A stretch of DNA of 52,276 bases from Rudaea sp. (GCA_031291055.1 JARLJU010000094.1:1-52276), one strand, 5' to 3'; positions 1 to 9,815 are shown, numbered from the stretch's first letter. Numbers and translations are program-made. The notes: generated by a model from the letters alone, not told the origin.

Positions 1-1
1 G

Positions 2-1351
2 CGACTCGAACGCAAACTGTTCCTCGAATGCATCGACAGCCCGCAACGTGCCGGCCTGATCCACGCGTTCTTTGCCGAGCGCGAAGTGCTCAAGGCGCCC
101 GAAACGCGCGAGGCCAAACCGCGCGCGCTGAACACGATCGGCGTGGTGGGCGGCGGCACGATGGGCGCGGGCATCGCCGTCGCGGTGCTCGACGCTGGCT
201 TGCCGGTGACGATGATCGAACGCGATGACGCGTCGCTCGCGCGTGGCCGCGCGCACATCGAAAAAGTCTACGACGGCCTGATCGCCAAAGGCCGCATGAG
301 CGCGGAAAGGAAGGCAGCGGTCATGACGCGCTGGAGCGGCAGCACGTCTTACGATGCGCTCGCCGACGCGGATCTCGTGATCGAAGCCGTCTTCGAAGAC
401 CTCGCCGTCAAACAGGCCGTGTTCGCCGAACTCGATCGCGTGTGCAAAGCAGGCGCCGTGCTCGCGACCAACACGTCGTATCTCGACATCGACGCCCTGG
501 CCGCGAGCATTTCGCGCCCCGCCGACGTGATCGGCCTGCACTTCTTCTCGCCCGCCAACATCATGAAGCTGCTGGAAGTGGTGGTGCCGAAACAGGTCAG
601 CGCGGACGTGGTCGCCACCGCGTTCGAACTCGCCAGGAAGTTGCGCAAGACACCGGTGCGCGCCGGCGTGTGCGATGGCTTTATCGGCAACCGGGTGCTG
701 GCCGTGTATCGCAGCGCCGCGGACGCGATGATGGAAGACGGCGCCTCGCCCTATCAGATCGATGCTGCCGTGCGCGCGTTCGGCTTTCCGATGGGACCGT
801 TCCAGGTGGTGGATCTGGCGGGCGGCGATATCGGCTGGGCCGCGCGCAAGCGGCGCGCGGCTACGCGCAATCCCGCAGCACGTTATGTGCAGATCGCCGA
901 TCGCCTGTGCGAGCGCGGCTGGTTCGGCCAGAAAACCGGACGCGGCTTTTATCTGTATTCCGAAGGTTCACGCAGCGGCACGCCTGATCCCGAAGTCGAA
1001 GCGATTATCGAAGCCGAACGCGCACGCGCCGGCATCACGCCGCGCAGTTTCACCGACGACGAAATCATTCGCCGCTATATGGCCGCGATGATCAACGAAG
1101 GCGCCAACGTCGTGCATGAGCGGATCGCGCTGCGGCCTCTGGATGTCGATGTGACCTTCCTGTATGGCTACGGCTTTCCGCGCTATCGCGGCGGTCCGAT
1201 GAAATACGCGGATACGGTCGGCCTGCCGAAGATCCTCGCCGACATCCGCGAGTACGCCAAGGAAGACCCGCTGTTCTGGAAAGCCTCGCCGCTGCTGGTC
1301 GAACTGGTGGAACGCGGCGCCGATTTCGCGAGCCTGAATCAGACCGCCTGA
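2..1351 (+). CDS. Multifunctional fatty-acid oxidation protein, C-terminal part (5'-truncated by window edge)
   Basis: This is the 3-hydroxyacyl-CoA dehydrogenase half of a FadB/FadJ-type fused enoyl-CoA hydratase/dehydrogenase, which oxidises (S)-3-hydroxyacyl-CoA with NAD+ in beta-oxidation. The reading frame is open to the left edge. The first residues, including LFLECIDSPQRAGL, are the linker that follows the hydratase domain in this family, so the GTG at 86 is not the start. The Rossmann motif GGGTMGAGIA, the HFFSPANIMKLLEVV segment with the catalytic His, and DGFIGNRVL are visible. A 3HCDH C-terminal domain ends with YGYGFPRYRGGP. Two acyl-CoA dehydrogenase genes follow on the same strand, so it is probably one operon. 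The family assignment is firm, but the substrate cannot be read from the sequence. Confidence 0.93.
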   Translation, partial: RLERKLFLECIDSPQRAGLIHAFFAEREVLKAPETREAKPRALNTIGVVGGGTMGAGIAVAVLDAGLPVTMIERDDASLARGRAHIEKVYDGLIAKGRMSAERKAAVMTRWSGSTSYDALADADLVIEAVFEDLAVKQAVFAELDRVCKAGAVLATNTSYLDIDALAASISRPADVIGLHFFSPANIMKLLEVVVPKQVSADVVATAFELARKLRKTPVRAGVCDGFIGNRVLAVYRSAADAMMEDGASPYQIDAAVRAFGFPMGPFQVVDLAGGDIGWAARKRRAATRNPAARYVQIADRLCERGWFGQKTGRGFYLYSEGSRSGTPDPEVEAIIEAERARAGITPRSFTDDEIIRRYMAAMINEGANVVHERIALRPLDVDVTFLYGYGFPRYRGGPMKYADTVGLPKILADIREYAKEDPLFWKASPLLVELVERGADFASLNQTA

Positions 1352-1429
1352 GACAGCGCATCATCGATACGAATCGACCGGCGTCGCATTGTCCACGCCG
1401 GTCGGCCAACCCTCTTCGGAACAACCGCC

Positions 1430-2638
1430 ATGGATCTGAACTTCACTCCCGAGGAAGAAGCCTTCCGCGCTGACGTGCAGGCCTTCTTGCGCGACAAACT
1501 CCCGCAGCGTCTCGCCGCCAAGGTGCACGGCGGCCGCCGTCTCACGCGCGATGACATGGCCGAGTGGCACGCCGTTCTCAACGCGCAAGGCTGGCTCGCA
1601 AATCACTGGCCGAAAGAGTACGGCGGCCCGGGTTGGGACCCGGTGCAAAAATTCATCTTCGAAAACGAATGCGCGCTGGCCGGCGCACCGCGCGTGGTGC
1701 CGTTCGGCGTCAACATGCTCGGCCCGGTGCTGATCAAATACGGTAGCGAAGCGCAAAAACGCCATTGGCTGCCGCGTATTCTCGACGGCTCGGACTGGTG
1801 GTGCCAGGGCTACTCGGAACCGGGCGCCGGCTCCGATCTAGCCTCGGTTAAAACCAGCGCGGTGCGCGGCACGGATGCGCAGGGCGAGCACTACATCGTC
1901 AACGGCCAGAAAACGTGGACCACGCTCGGCCACTACGCGAACATGATCTTCTGCCTCGTGCGCAGCGCCACCGACGTGCGCAAACAGGAAGGCATCAGTT
2001 TTCTGCTCATCGACATGAACACGCCGGGTGTCGAAGTGCGCCCGATCATCACGCTCGACGGTGAGCATGAAGTCAACGAAGTGTTTTTCACCGACGTGCG
2101 CGTGCCGGTCGAAAACCTGGTCGGCGAAGAGAACAAAGGCTGGACTTACGCCAAGTATCTGCTGACGTATGAGCGCACCAATATCGCGGGCGTCGGTTTC
2201 TCGGTGGCCGCCTTCAACCGGCTGCGCAAGATCGCCGCAAAACAGCGGCGCAACGGCCGGCCGCTCGCTGAAGACCCCGCGTTCGCCGCGCGCATGGCGC
2301 GGGTCGAAATCGATCTGGAGAACATGAAGACCACCAACCTGCGCGTGATCGCGGCGGTGGCCGGCGGCGGCGTGCCCGGCGCCGAAAGCTCGATGCTGAA
2401 GATTCGCGGCACCGAGATTCGCCAGGAAATCTCGTCGCTCACGCGCCGCGCCATGGGTCCGTATGCGCAGCCGTTCGTCGAGGAAGCCTTGCAGGACGGT
2501 TTCGAAGGCGCGCCGGTCGGCCCCGACGAAGCCGCGAGCGCCGCCTCGCTGTATTTCAACAATCGCAAGCTGTCGATCTTCGGCGGCTCGAACGAAATCC
2601 AGAAGAACATCATTTCCAAAATGATCCTGGGACTGTAA
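1430..2638 (+). CDS. Acyl-CoA dehydrogenase, large subunit (pimeloyl-CoA dehydrogenase PimC-like)
   Basis: This is a 402-residue FAD-dependent acyl-CoA dehydrogenase, which introduces a trans-2 double bond into an acyl-CoA thioester. It starts MDLNFTPEEEAFRADV. It has the flavin/substrate signature YSEPGAGSDLASVKT near residue 130 and the C-terminal segment FGGSNEIQKNIISKMILGL typical of the family. It lies 78 bp after the hydroxyacyl-CoA dehydrogenase gene and 12 bp before a second, more divergent acyl-CoA dehydrogenase. Such a large/small pair next to a fused hydratase/dehydrogenase is the layout of pimeloyl-CoA (pimCD) loci, so a dicarboxylyl-CoA substrate is a reasonable guess. The exact substrate is inference. 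Confidence 0.9.
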   Translation: MDLNFTPEEEAFRADVQAFLRDKLPQRLAAKVHGGRRLTRDDMAEWHAVLNAQGWLANHWPKEYGGPGWDPVQKFIFENECALAGAPRVVPFGVNMLGPVLIKYGSEAQKRHWLPRILDGSDWWCQGYSEPGAGSDLASVKTSAVRGTDAQGEHYIVNGQKTWTTLGHYANMIFCLVRSATDVRKQEGISFLLIDMNTPGVEVRPIITLDGEHEVNEVFFTDVRVPVENLVGEENKGWTYAKYLLTYERTNIAGVGFSVAAFNRLRKIAAKQRRNGRPLAEDPAFAARMARVEIDLENMKTTNLRVIAAVAGGGVPGAESSMLKIRGTEIRQEISSLTRRAMGPYAQPFVEEALQDGFEGAPVGPDEAASAASLYFNNRKLSIFGGSNEIQKNIISKMILGL

Positions 2639-2650
2639 GGGGCGCACGTC

Positions 2651-3781
2651 ATGAATTTCCAGCACACCGAAGACCGCCGCATGCTGGCGGACACGCTCAA
2701 TCGTTTTGTCAGCGAGCAATACGGTTTTGAGACGCGCGACCGGATCGCGCGTTCGCCGCAAGGCTATAGCCGCGACTTGTGGAGCCGCTTTGCCGAACTC
2801 GGCGTGATCGGCGCATTGTTCGATGAAGCGGACGGCGGTTTTGGCGGCGGCGGTTTCGATATCGCCGTGGTGTTCGAGAGCCTCGGCCGCGGCCTCGTGG
2901 TCGAACCGTTTCTGGATACGCTGATTGTCGGCCGCGCGATTGCGCACAGCGGCGACGTGGCGCAGAAGGCAGCGCTCGGTGACTTGATCGACGGCTCGCG
3001 AATCGTTGCGCTCGCGCACGGCGAGCCGGACAGCCACTACGAACTGGCTCGCGTGACCACGCGCGCGCAACGCAGCGGCGACGCGTGGCAACTGAACGGC
3101 GCTAAAGCGGTCGTGCAGCACGGCGAGCATGCTTCGCTCTTTCTGGTCTCGGCGCGCACGAGCGGTGATGACGACAACGAAGCCGGCGTGACGCTCTTTC
3201 TCGTACCGCGCGATGCGGCCGGCGTCAGTGTGCGTGGCTATCCCAGGATCGACGGCGGGCGCGCGGCCGAAGTGACCTTCGACAACGTCACGCTCAACGA
3301 CGACGCATTGCTCGGCACCGCGGGCGCGGGCTTTGCAACGCTCGAATACGCGGTTGGCTGCGGTGTGCTGGCCTTGTGTTCCGAAGCGGTGGGCGCAATG
3401 GATGTCGCTAAAGACTACACGCTAGAGTATCTGCGCACGCGCAAGCAGTTCGGCGTGCCGATCGGCAGCTTTCAGGCATTGCAGCATCGCATGGCTGATC
3501 TCCTTCTGGAGATCGAGCAGGCGCGCTCGGCTGTTATCAACGCGGCCGCGGCGCTTGGCGCTGAACGCCAGCAGCGGGAGCGCGCGGTGTCGGCGGCCAA
3601 GTACAGCATCGGGCGAATCGGCACGCGCGTGGCGGAGGAATGCATTCAGTTGCACGGTGGAATCGGCATGACGTGGGAACTGCCGCTCGCTCATTATGCA
3701 AAGCGTCTCGTGATGATCGATCATCAACTCGGCGATGAAGATCACCATCTCGAACGGTTCGTCGCGCTGGGGCGGGAATAG
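2651..3781 (+). CDS. Acyl-CoA dehydrogenase, small subunit (PimD-like)
   Basis: This 376-residue acyl-CoA dehydrogenase homologue starts MNFQHTEDRRMLADTL. It has an N-terminal helical domain, a GGFGGGGFDIAVVFE segment, a central beta domain and the C-terminal helical domain EYLRTRKQFGVPIGSFQALQHRMAD. The run QLHGGIGMTWELPLAHYAKR carries the flavin-contact region. It follows the large subunit by 12 bp with a GGGGCGCACGTC leader before the ATG, so the two are probably translated together and form a heteromeric enzyme. It is the last gene of the beta-oxidation operon, and a strong hairpin follows at 3919. Confidence 0.9.
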   Translation: MNFQHTEDRRMLADTLNRFVSEQYGFETRDRIARSPQGYSRDLWSRFAELGVIGALFDEADGGFGGGGFDIAVVFESLGRGLVVEPFLDTLIVGRAIAHSGDVAQKAALGDLIDGSRIVALAHGEPDSHYELARVTTRAQRSGDAWQLNGAKAVVQHGEHASLFLVSARTSGDDDNEAGVTLFLVPRDAAGVSVRGYPRIDGGRAAEVTFDNVTLNDDALLGTAGAGFATLEYAVGCGVLALCSEAVGAMDVAKDYTLEYLRTRKQFGVPIGSFQALQHRMADLLLEIEQARSAVINAAAALGAERQQRERAVSAAKYSIGRIGTRVAEECIQLHGGIGMTWELPLAHYAKRLVMIDHQLGDEDHHLERFVALGRE

Positions 3782-3918
3782 GTGCGACGTGTGGGGAATC
3801 GCGATCGGCGGTGCGCGCAGACTGACGGTGAATGCAGCGCCGCCTTCTTCTGACCGCATCGCGATCGCGCCTCAATGGGACATGGCGATTCTGACGACTA
3901 CCGAGGTCTGCCGGGACT

Positions 3919-3948
3919 GCGCAGGCGCCATATAGATGGCGCCTGCGC
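3919..3948. terminator. Hairpin between convergent operons
   Basis: There is a perfect 13-bp inverted repeat (GCGCAGGCGCCAT / ATGGCGCCTGCGC) with an ATAG loop between the 3' ends of the acyl-CoA dehydrogenase and RidA genes. It lacks a long T-run on either side, so it is a hairpin that could end or protect transcripts from both directions. An intrinsic terminator is likely but not certain. Confidence 0.6.
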
Positions 3949-3995
3949 CCGAAACCCCGGTAAATTTTCATGAGCGGCCGCGACCAGCGACTTCG

Positions 3996-4460
3996 CTAAC
4001 CTATCTCGACGTTCATCTCAAGTTCCACACACGCGCCCAACGGAATCTGCGCCACGCCGAAGGCCGAGCGCGCATGCTTGCCGCGCTCGCCAAATACCTC
4101 CGCCAGCAATTCCGACGCACCATTCGTCACCAGATGTTGCTCGACGAAGTCCGGCGTTGAATTGACAAGACTCATCAGCTTGACGATCCGCGTCACGCGA
4201 TTAAGGTCGCCCACGTGCGCGTGCAGCGTCGCAAGCAGATCGATGGCGATCGAGCGCGCGGCGACGCGCCCTTCTTCCGTTGTCAGGTTGCTGCCGAACT
4301 TACCTGCCCACACCTTGCCGTCCTTCTTCGCGATATGGCCGGACAGAAAGATCATATTGCCGCTTTGCGCACTCATTACGTAGGCGGCCGCGGGTGCGCC
4401 GGCAACCGGCAACTCGATGCCGAGTTCCTTGAGTCTGGCGTAAACGTCCTGTTGGACCAT
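3996..4460 (-). CDS. RidA family protein (YjgF/YER057c/UK114)
   Basis: This is a 154-residue member of the Rid superfamily, trimeric enamine/imine hydrolases that remove reactive intermediates from amino-acid and amine metabolism. The start chosen is the ATG at 4460 (MVQQDVYARLKELG) because AAGGAG stands six bases before it. The longer open frame upstream lacks family similarity. Family features are FLSGHIAKKDGKVWAGKFGSN, the DLNRVTRIVKLMSLVNSTPDF strand and the C-terminal VAQIPLGACVELEM. The conserved active-site Arg of RidA proper is not obvious here, so this may be a Rid paralogue without classic imine hydrolase activity. It is the last gene of the leftward catabolic operon. Confidence 0.9.
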   Translation of the reverse strand: MVQQDVYARLKELGIELPVAGAPAAAYVMSAQSGNMIFLSGHIAKKDGKVWAGKFGSNLTTEEGRVAARSIAIDLLATLHAHVGDLNRVTRIVKLMSLVNSTPDFVEQHLVTNGASELLAEVFGERGKHARSAFGVAQIPLGACVELEMNVEIG

Positions 4461-4537
4461 GACATGCTCCTTAAATAGTGGGGTGATCAATATGAAATGC
4501 TCTGGCTTCGGGCAATGAAACCACGCTGACGCGATGC

Positions 4538-6061
4538 CTACAACGCGGTCGAATCGAACACCATCGCGCCGAGCTCGCCCAGCGACTTCCCGTTCGGACT
4601 CAAACGAATTCGCGGATCGAGTCGCCGCCACGGCAGATCGGAAGGATCGGCGGCCATGGGACCGGGTGCCTTGGCGACGAGGATCGTGTCGGCAATCGCC
4701 TGAAAGTCCGCGCGGAAGTGCACTGAACTCTTGTTGACGAGAATCTTCATCTGCGCCGGTTCAATGCCCGCGGCGCGATACAGGTTCTGCTCGAACATCT
4801 GCGTCTTGATCGAACTGACCGCGATCCTCACTCCGTCAATGCGAAGGCACGCCACAGGCCCGAGATCGCCCCGCATGCCGTTCATCATCGGTCCGTCAAA
4901 GCGGAAATGTCCGTTCGAGACATGTTCGACGTAAAAACGGCCTGCCAGCGGTTCGTCTCCGGGCACGCCCGACCGGCCTCCCAAGGCGAGTTCGAGCGTC
5001 GTGCCCACGCCTGCCCGATGGGCCGCGGCTGCCGCCGGTGCGTCCCAGATCATGCCGAGCGCGGCATCGGCCGCGCCGTGGCGCAACAGCGCGCGCACCA
5101 TGAACATCGTGTTCGAATCGCCCCCTGCTCCCGGGTTGTCCTGTGTATCGGCAATGACCACGGGCCGCCGTGCGCCGCGGCTGCGCCGCATGGCGTCGAT
5201 CACCGCCTGGTCCGGCGTGAGGAAGCGAACCGCCCACAGCGCTTCGTGCGCGGCGATGCGTTCGAACAAGGTGTCGATAGCCGCCGTCAACGCTGCTTCG
5301 TCATATCCGTAGCCCCAGATCACCGGCCCGCATTCCGGAAAGTCGGCCGCCGGGAACCCCGGTGCGAAGGATAGCGAAGCAATCGTGTCGCGTTCGAGCG
5401 AGGTCATCAGTTCATACACGCCGCGTGCGGGTTCGACGAGCGTGCACATCGCGTTGATGGGAATCAGAAACGGAATGCGCCGCGCCAACCGCTTGAGCGG
5501 TCGCCCATTGGTCAACAGATCGTCGAGAATGCGCGCCGCGCGCTCCCCTGTTTGTGCCATGTCGACATGCGGATAGGTCCGATAGGCGACAAGGGCGTCG
5601 GCGTAGTTCAGCATTCTCTGGGTCACGTTCGCGTGCAGATCCAGCGTGACGACGACCGGAACGCGAGCACCGACGGCTAACCGGATGCGCTCCAGCAGTT
5701 CGCCTTCGCCGTCGTCGGTATGCTCGGCGACCATGGCGCCATGCAGGTCGAGATAAATGGCGTCGAACGTCTCGGTCTCGACGGCCAGCAAAATGCTGCC
5801 CGCGATACGCTCGTAGGCATCTCGCGTCACGTGGGCCGACGCACTCGCGCCCGCCCAGATCACGGGAATCAGTTCGTGTCCGGCTGCTTCAGCGTGCCGG
5901 ATGAAGCCGGCTGCGGGAACATTGATTTCGCGCAGGTTCAGGACTTCGGCGCCGCGCGCGAGCGCGGGAAAGCCCTCGCCTTGCAGAAAATTGTCCCAGC
6001 CGGCGCGGGTGGGCGCGAACGTATTGGTTTCGTGCTGAAAACCGGCAATCAGGATCTTCAT
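4538..6061 (-). CDS. M81 family metallopeptidase (MlrC-like)
   Basis: This 507-residue protein belongs to the family of MlrC, the zinc enzyme that cleaves linearised microcystin. Most members act on unknown small peptides or amides. The start at 6061 gives MKILIAGFQHETNTFAP, the conserved N-terminus. The longer open frame beyond it is not family-like. Predicted zinc ligands are Asp141, His143 (TLDLHANVT) and His165 (YPHVD), with the Asp-x-His then 22-residue spacing expected for MlrC. A DTQDNPGAGGDS motif lies in the C-terminal half. Its neighbours are a creatininase homologue, RidA and an MFS transporter, which suggests a catabolic rather than toxin-degrading role. The substrate is unknown. 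Confidence 0.9.
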   Translation of the reverse strand: MKILIAGFQHETNTFAPTRAGWDNFLQGEGFPALARGAEVLNLREINVPAAGFIRHAEAAGHELIPVIWAGASASAHVTRDAYERIAGSILLAVETETFDAIYLDLHGAMVAEHTDDGEGELLERIRLAVGARVPVVVTLDLHANVTQRMLNYADALVAYRTYPHVDMAQTGERAARILDDLLTNGRPLKRLARRIPFLIPINAMCTLVEPARGVYELMTSLERDTIASLSFAPGFPAADFPECGPVIWGYGYDEAALTAAIDTLFERIAAHEALWAVRFLTPDQAVIDAMRRSRGARRPVVIADTQDNPGAGGDSNTMFMVRALLRHGAADAALGMIWDAPAAAAAHRAGVGTTLELALGGRSGVPGDEPLAGRFYVEHVSNGHFRFDGPMMNGMRGDLGPVACLRIDGVRIAVSSIKTQMFEQNLYRAAGIEPAQMKILVNKSSVHFRADFQAIADTILVAKAPGPMAADPSDLPWRRLDPRIRLSPNGKSLGELGAMVFDSTAL

Positions 6062-6251
6062 GAACGCACACCGTGGCCTTGCGACGCGTCGCGGCATATT
6101 GCTTCGTCATGCATATCAATCATGCACATACAGACGGGACCGCTCGCAAGCAGAATTCGAATCGTCGACACGCTGTCTCCAGCATCAGGTCTCGTGCGGG
6201 TGCCCGAAGCAGGCCGTCGTTGCGACGGCCAGTGGCTCCCAATGCGGGCTG

Positions 6252-7001
6252 TTATCCCGGCATGCTTTCGCGGCTAAACCCATCCACCTCGCGAATCAGG
6301 CTCTGTGCGGCCAGCTTCACCAGCGCGCCGCCCTTTTCCGGAGAAGCCTGCGCAGGATCCGAGCCCATCCGGCCATCGGGATAGCGCGCGCGGAACTCCA
6401 GCGCCTCGCGAATCGGCCCCGACGGGGCGATCTTTGGCGCGTAGCCAGCCGTCTTGATCGACTCGGGAAGCGCCCATTGCGTAATGGCGATTTCGGAGGG
6501 CGTGGCATGGATGCCATGTCCTTCGGGAAACTGCTCGCGCGCCAGTTCGCCGACGCCTTCCAGATCCCACCAGTTGCACAGCTTCAGCGCGAACCCCGCG
6601 CGGCGTTTCGCGAAACTGGCTTCCGCATAGATCTCGGAGAAAGCAGCTTCGATCGACGCGACGTTGCCGCCGTGGCCGTTCAGAAACAGGATTTTCTCGA
6701 AACCGTGAACCGCGAGCGAGCGCGTCCAGTCGCCGATCGCCGCCATGAAAGTCGAGGGCCGCAGCGAGATGGTTCCCGGAAAGCCCAAGTGATGCTGAGC
6801 CATACCGATGTTGAAGGTCGGCGCAATCAGGATGTCAGCGCTCTTCTCGGCTTCGTGCGCGATGATTTCCGGGCACAGCCAGTCCGTGCCCAAAAGACCG
6901 GTGGGGCCGTGCTGCTCGTTCGAGCCGATCGGCACGACGATCGAACGGCTTCGCTCCAGGTATTGCGCGACTTCGGCCCATGTTGACTGATACAAAAGCA
7001 T
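6252..7001 (-). CDS. Creatininase family amidohydrolase
   Basis: This 249-residue protein of the creatininase/formamide hydrolase family contains binuclear metal enzymes that open cyclic or N-substituted amides. The ATG at 7001 (MLLYQSTWAEV) is chosen because it gives the family N-terminus. Visible motifs are PIGSNEQHGPT with Glu29 and His31, GTDW with Asp40, HLGFPGTISL, and NGHGGN with His110, matching the usual metal-binding set. It lies between the transporter and the M81 peptidase genes in one leftward operon. True creatininase activity is only one of several options for the family, and no creatine pathway genes are visible nearby. Confidence 0.9.
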   Translation of the reverse strand: MLLYQSTWAEVAQYLERSRSIVVPIGSNEQHGPTGLLGTDWLCPEIIAHEAEKSADILIAPTFNIGMAQHHLGFPGTISLRPSTFMAAIGDWTRSLAVHGFEKILFLNGHGGNVASIEAAFSEIYAEASFAKRRAGFALKLCNWWDLEGVGELAREQFPEGHGIHATPSEIAITQWALPESIKTAGYAPKIAPSGPIREALEFRARYPDGRMGSDPAQASPEKGGALVKLAAQSLIREVDGFSRESMPG

Positions 7002-7127
7002 GTGAGGTTCTCTCTTTCGCCGCTTCCCGCAGAAACGCGGCGCATTGGGTTGACAGTGGCTCCTCGACGGCGCCTGCGGGTGACTGTCGAGAAACATCCA
7101 TATAAGAAGCGGAAGTTGCGCGGCGCG

Positions 7128-8414
7128 CTATTGCGAAGGCAACCTGTTCGCGACGAGCATCACGGCGGCGCATAGCGCCAGACCGGCAACGATCAGGAGT
7201 CCGAGATGAAGATTACCGGTCGACGTTTTTGCCCAGCCGATGATGGCCGGCCCCCAGAATCCGCCGGACAAGCCGATCGTGTTGATCAGGGCGATGCCGC
7301 CCGCCGCCGCGTCGCCCTTGATGTACTCCGGCGGGATCGCCCAAAACACCGTGTAGGCCATCCACAGCATCGTCGTGGCGAACGTCAGCAGGACGAGCGA
7401 GGCGACGAGATTGCCGTCGGTCAACACCGCCAGGGAAAGCAGCAGCGCGGCGAGAAGCGCCGGCACCGAGCTGTGATAGCGCCTTTCGCGGCGCGCATCC
7501 GACCTGCGGCCGATGAAGTACATGCCGAAGGCGGCACCAACGTACGGAATCGCGGCATACCAGCCAAGCCGGATCGTATCGTCGACGCCTTGCGACTTCA
7601 CGATGGTCGGCAGCCAGAAGCTCAGGGCGTAGATCGACGCGATGATGCAAAAGTACGCGCTAGCCAGCAGATAGATTCTGGGGTTACGCAGAACAGCCTT
7701 GAACGAGTGATCTCCGGCCGGGACCGCCGCGAGTTCGGACTCGAGCAGGCGCTTCTCGTCATCGTTCAGCCAGCTGGCCTGCGCGGGCCGATCCGACAGG
7801 ACGAACAGCGTGAGCACGCCCAGCACGATGCATGGCAAACCTTCGACGAGGAACATCCACTGCCAGCCTGCGAGACCCGCCTTGCCGGCGAGGCTCGTCA
7901 TCAGCCACGCGGAGAGCGGGCCGCCGACAATGCCGCCGATCGGGCCGGCGAGAAACACGATCGCGATGGCCCGTGCCATACGTGAGGGACCGTACCAGCG
8001 CGACAGATAAAAGATCATGCCGGGCGCGAAACCCGCCTCGAAAATGCCGAGCAGAAAACGCATTCCGTAGAACATCTGCACATTGCGCACGAACAGCATG
8101 CATGCGGACGTAATGCCCCACAGCACGAGGATACGGAAGAAGGTTTTCCTTGCGCCGACTCTCGGCAACATCAGGTTGCTCGGCAGTTCGAACAGCACGT
8201 ACCCCAGAAAGAAGATGCCGGCGCCAACACCGTAAGCGGCATCGGAAAAGCCCAAGTCGGTTTGCATCTGCAACTTGGCGAAGCCGACATTCACGCGGTC
8301 CATATACGCGAACAGATAACAGAGCAGAAGAAACGGCAGCAGCCTCAAGTTAAGCTTGGTATAGAGAGCAGGAACGTCGTTCCAGCGAGTCGCCGCGGTT
8401 TGAATTGTTGCCAT
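7128..8414 (-). CDS. MFS transporter, anion:cation symporter-like
   Basis: This is a major facilitator superfamily permease of about 428 residues with about 12 predicted membrane segments. The family signature [20 protein letters not shown] follows the first segment, and [22 protein letters not shown] lies in the fourth/fifth. This resembles the anion:cation symporter (tartrate, phthalate, glucarate) group, so an organic acid or amide is the likely cargo. The ATG at 8414 is preferred over the in-frame ATG at 8426 because GGAG sits six bases upstream of it. It is the first gene of the leftward operon and diverges from the LysR gene, whose product presumably controls it. Confidence 0.9.
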   Translation of the reverse strand: MATIQTAATRWNDVPALYTKLNLRLLPFLLLCYLFAYMDRVNVGFAKLQMQTDLGFSDAAYGVGAGIFFLGYVLFELPSNLMLPRVGARKTFFRILVLWGITSACMLFVRNVQMFYGMRFLLGIFEAGFAPGMIFYLSRWYGPSRMARAIAIVFLAGPIGGIVGGPLSAWLMTSLAGKAGLAGWQWMFLVEGLPCIVLGVLTLFVLSDRPAQASWLNDDEKRLLESELAAVPAGDHSFKAVLRNPRIYLLASAYFCIIASIYALSFWLPTIVKSQGVDDTIRLGWYAAIPYVGAAFGMYFIGRRSDARRERRYHSSVPALLAALLLSLAVLTDGNLVASLVLLTFATTMLWMAYTVFWAIPPEYIKGDAAAGGIALINTIGLSGGFWGPAIIGWAKTSTGNLHLGLLIVAGLALCAAVMLVANRLPSQ

Positions 8415-8508
8415 ACCAGTCTCCATGTCGAACGTTTCGTTCAGCTCATCCTGTATGCGAATGGTGGCAACTCCGACTTAAACTAGCAACAGCAACTAAG
8501 TTCACGTA

Positions 8509-8529
8509 TCGTTGCCTACAGAGCAACGA
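8509..8529. promoter_or_regulatory. Inverted repeat in the LysR/MFS divergent control region
   Basis: A 7-bp dyad (TCGTTGC, 7-base spacer, GCAACGA) lies 23 bp before the LysR start. Three further GCAAC half-sites occur just upstream (near 8466, 8486 and 8492). LysR regulators bind interrupted dyads between divergent genes, so this is a candidate operator. No confident -10/-35 pair could be assigned. Confidence 0.4.
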
Positions 8530-8551
8530 CAGCGACGACGGGACGGCCGAC

Positions 8552-9499
8552 ATGCGGGAAATCAATCAGCAGCGCCTGCGTTATTTTTATGAGGTGTTGA
8601 CTCACGGTACGATTCGCGGGGCCGCGGATAGCCTAAACACGTCGCCCTCGGTCATTACACGGCAGATCAAGCTGCTGGAAGACGAACTCGGCGCCACGCT
8701 GTTTGAGCGCCAGGCGCGCGGCGTGACGCCTACCGAGGCGGCCGCGCATCTGCTCGAATTCTGGCGAGGGTATCGATCGCAGCAGGAGAAGCTGGAAGAC
8801 CAGCTTCATGCGATGAAGGGGCTACAGCAAGGCCATGTGCAACTGGCCATCAGCGAAGGCTATGTCGACGCGCTGATCGACGAAGTGATCACCCCGTTTT
8901 GTGCGCAATACCCGAGACTCGATATCGGAGTGGAGATGCTACCGGTCGACAATGTGCTGAATGAGGTGGCCGAGAGCCGCGCGCATATCGGTCTTGCTTA
9001 TAATCCGCCGCCGCATTCGCGCATCGAATATCGCGCCAGCTCCTCGCAACCGATCGTCTTGCTGGTTCGATCGGAGCACCCTCTGGCGGTGAGAGGAAAG
9101 CCGGCAAGCGTCCAGGATCTGCTCGCTTATCCGCTGGCGTTGATGCCAGGCAACTTCGGGATTGGTCACGCGGCAAAGATGTTGGAGTTCGCCGAAAACA
9201 TTGAAATTCGTCCTACTCTGACCACGAATTCGCTGACCGCCCTCAAGCGAATTGTTGCTTCGGGAAACTTCATCACGCTCGTTGGAGAGTTTGCCGCGTA
9301 TCGGGAGATCGCTGCGGGCGAACTGAGTGTCGTGCCGATCGACCACCCTTTGTTTCGTGGGATCAAGGCCCGAGTGCTCGTCAAATCGGGCCGGCCACTC
9401 GTGGCCGCCGCGCAAGAGTTGCTCAACTGGATTCTGCAGCGTATGACAATGTTTGCAGAGTCGGATGGCGATGAATCAATTCCACGTGCGCGCAGGTGA
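8552..9499 (+). CDS. LysR family transcriptional regulator
   Basis: This 315-residue LysR-type regulator has an N-terminal winged helix-turn-helix (residues about 5-64: [41 protein letters not shown]) followed by a periplasmic-binding-protein-like effector domain. The start at 8552 ([11 protein letters not shown]) is chosen because the helix-turn-helix begins immediately. The longer open frame from 8405 overlaps the transporter gene and adds non-family residues. It is transcribed away from the MFS-creatininase-M81-RidA operon, the standard layout for an activator of a neighbouring catabolic operon. The ligand is unknown. Confidence 0.92.
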   Translation: MREINQQRLRYFYEVLTHGTIRGAADSLNTSPSVITRQIKLLEDELGATLFERQARGVTPTEAAAHLLEFWRGYRSQQEKLEDQLHAMKGLQQGHVQLAISEGYVDALIDEVITPFCAQYPRLDIGVEMLPVDNVLNEVAESRAHIGLAYNPPPHSRIEYRASSSQPIVLLVRSEHPLAVRGKPASVQDLLAYPLALMPGNFGIGHAAKMLEFAENIEIRPTLTTNSLTALKRIVASGNFITLVGEFAAYREIAAGELSVVPIDHPLFRGIKARVLVKSGRPLVAAAQELLNWILQRMTMFAESDGDESIPRARR

Positions 9500-9675
9500 T
9501 TGGCGCCACCGCATGCGAAACCTTGTTCTGGTTTACTGCTTGCTGAATGAACTAGTCAGATGCGCTTGAGCGTTCAAGGATCGTTGCGTCATTCGACCGT
9601 CGTCCTGTGACGACGAGATAGCGGGCCGAGTCTTAGCCATGCCGGTGAGTCAGCGGTGACGAGGACACGCAATAG

Positions 9676-9710
9676 AAAAAGGCCTTATGGATATGCATCC
9701 ATAAGGCCTT
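9676..9710 (-). terminator. Original terminator of the tRNA-Pro gene
   Basis: On the minus strand a 12-bp stem (AAGGCCTTATGG / CCATAAGGCCTT) with an 8-base loop is followed by a T-rich tract. It lies just past the displaced 3' fragment of the tRNA gene, so before integration it presumably ended tRNA-Pro transcription. It is now separated from the intact tRNA by the whole prophage. Confidence 0.8.
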
Positions 9711-9714
9711 GATT

Positions 9715-9765
<51 letters not shown>

Positions 9766-9815
9766 GGGGTTTCACTCGCCGCAAACCTGCAATAATATTG
9801 GCGTTCGACGAAACC

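Noticed and set aside
86..1351. The first gene starting at the GTG at 86
   Set aside because: The frame is open to the window edge and encodes the conserved linker of FadB/FadJ-type fusions, so the gene is truncated by the window.
1838..3130. A 430-codon frame antisense to the acyl-CoA dehydrogenases
   Set aside because: The real strand encodes two clear enzymes. The antisense product has no domain and an unnatural composition.
9598..9615. Small hairpin CGTCGTC-CTGT-GACGACG after the LysR gene
   Set aside because: It has no T-run and a short stem, so a terminator cannot be supported.
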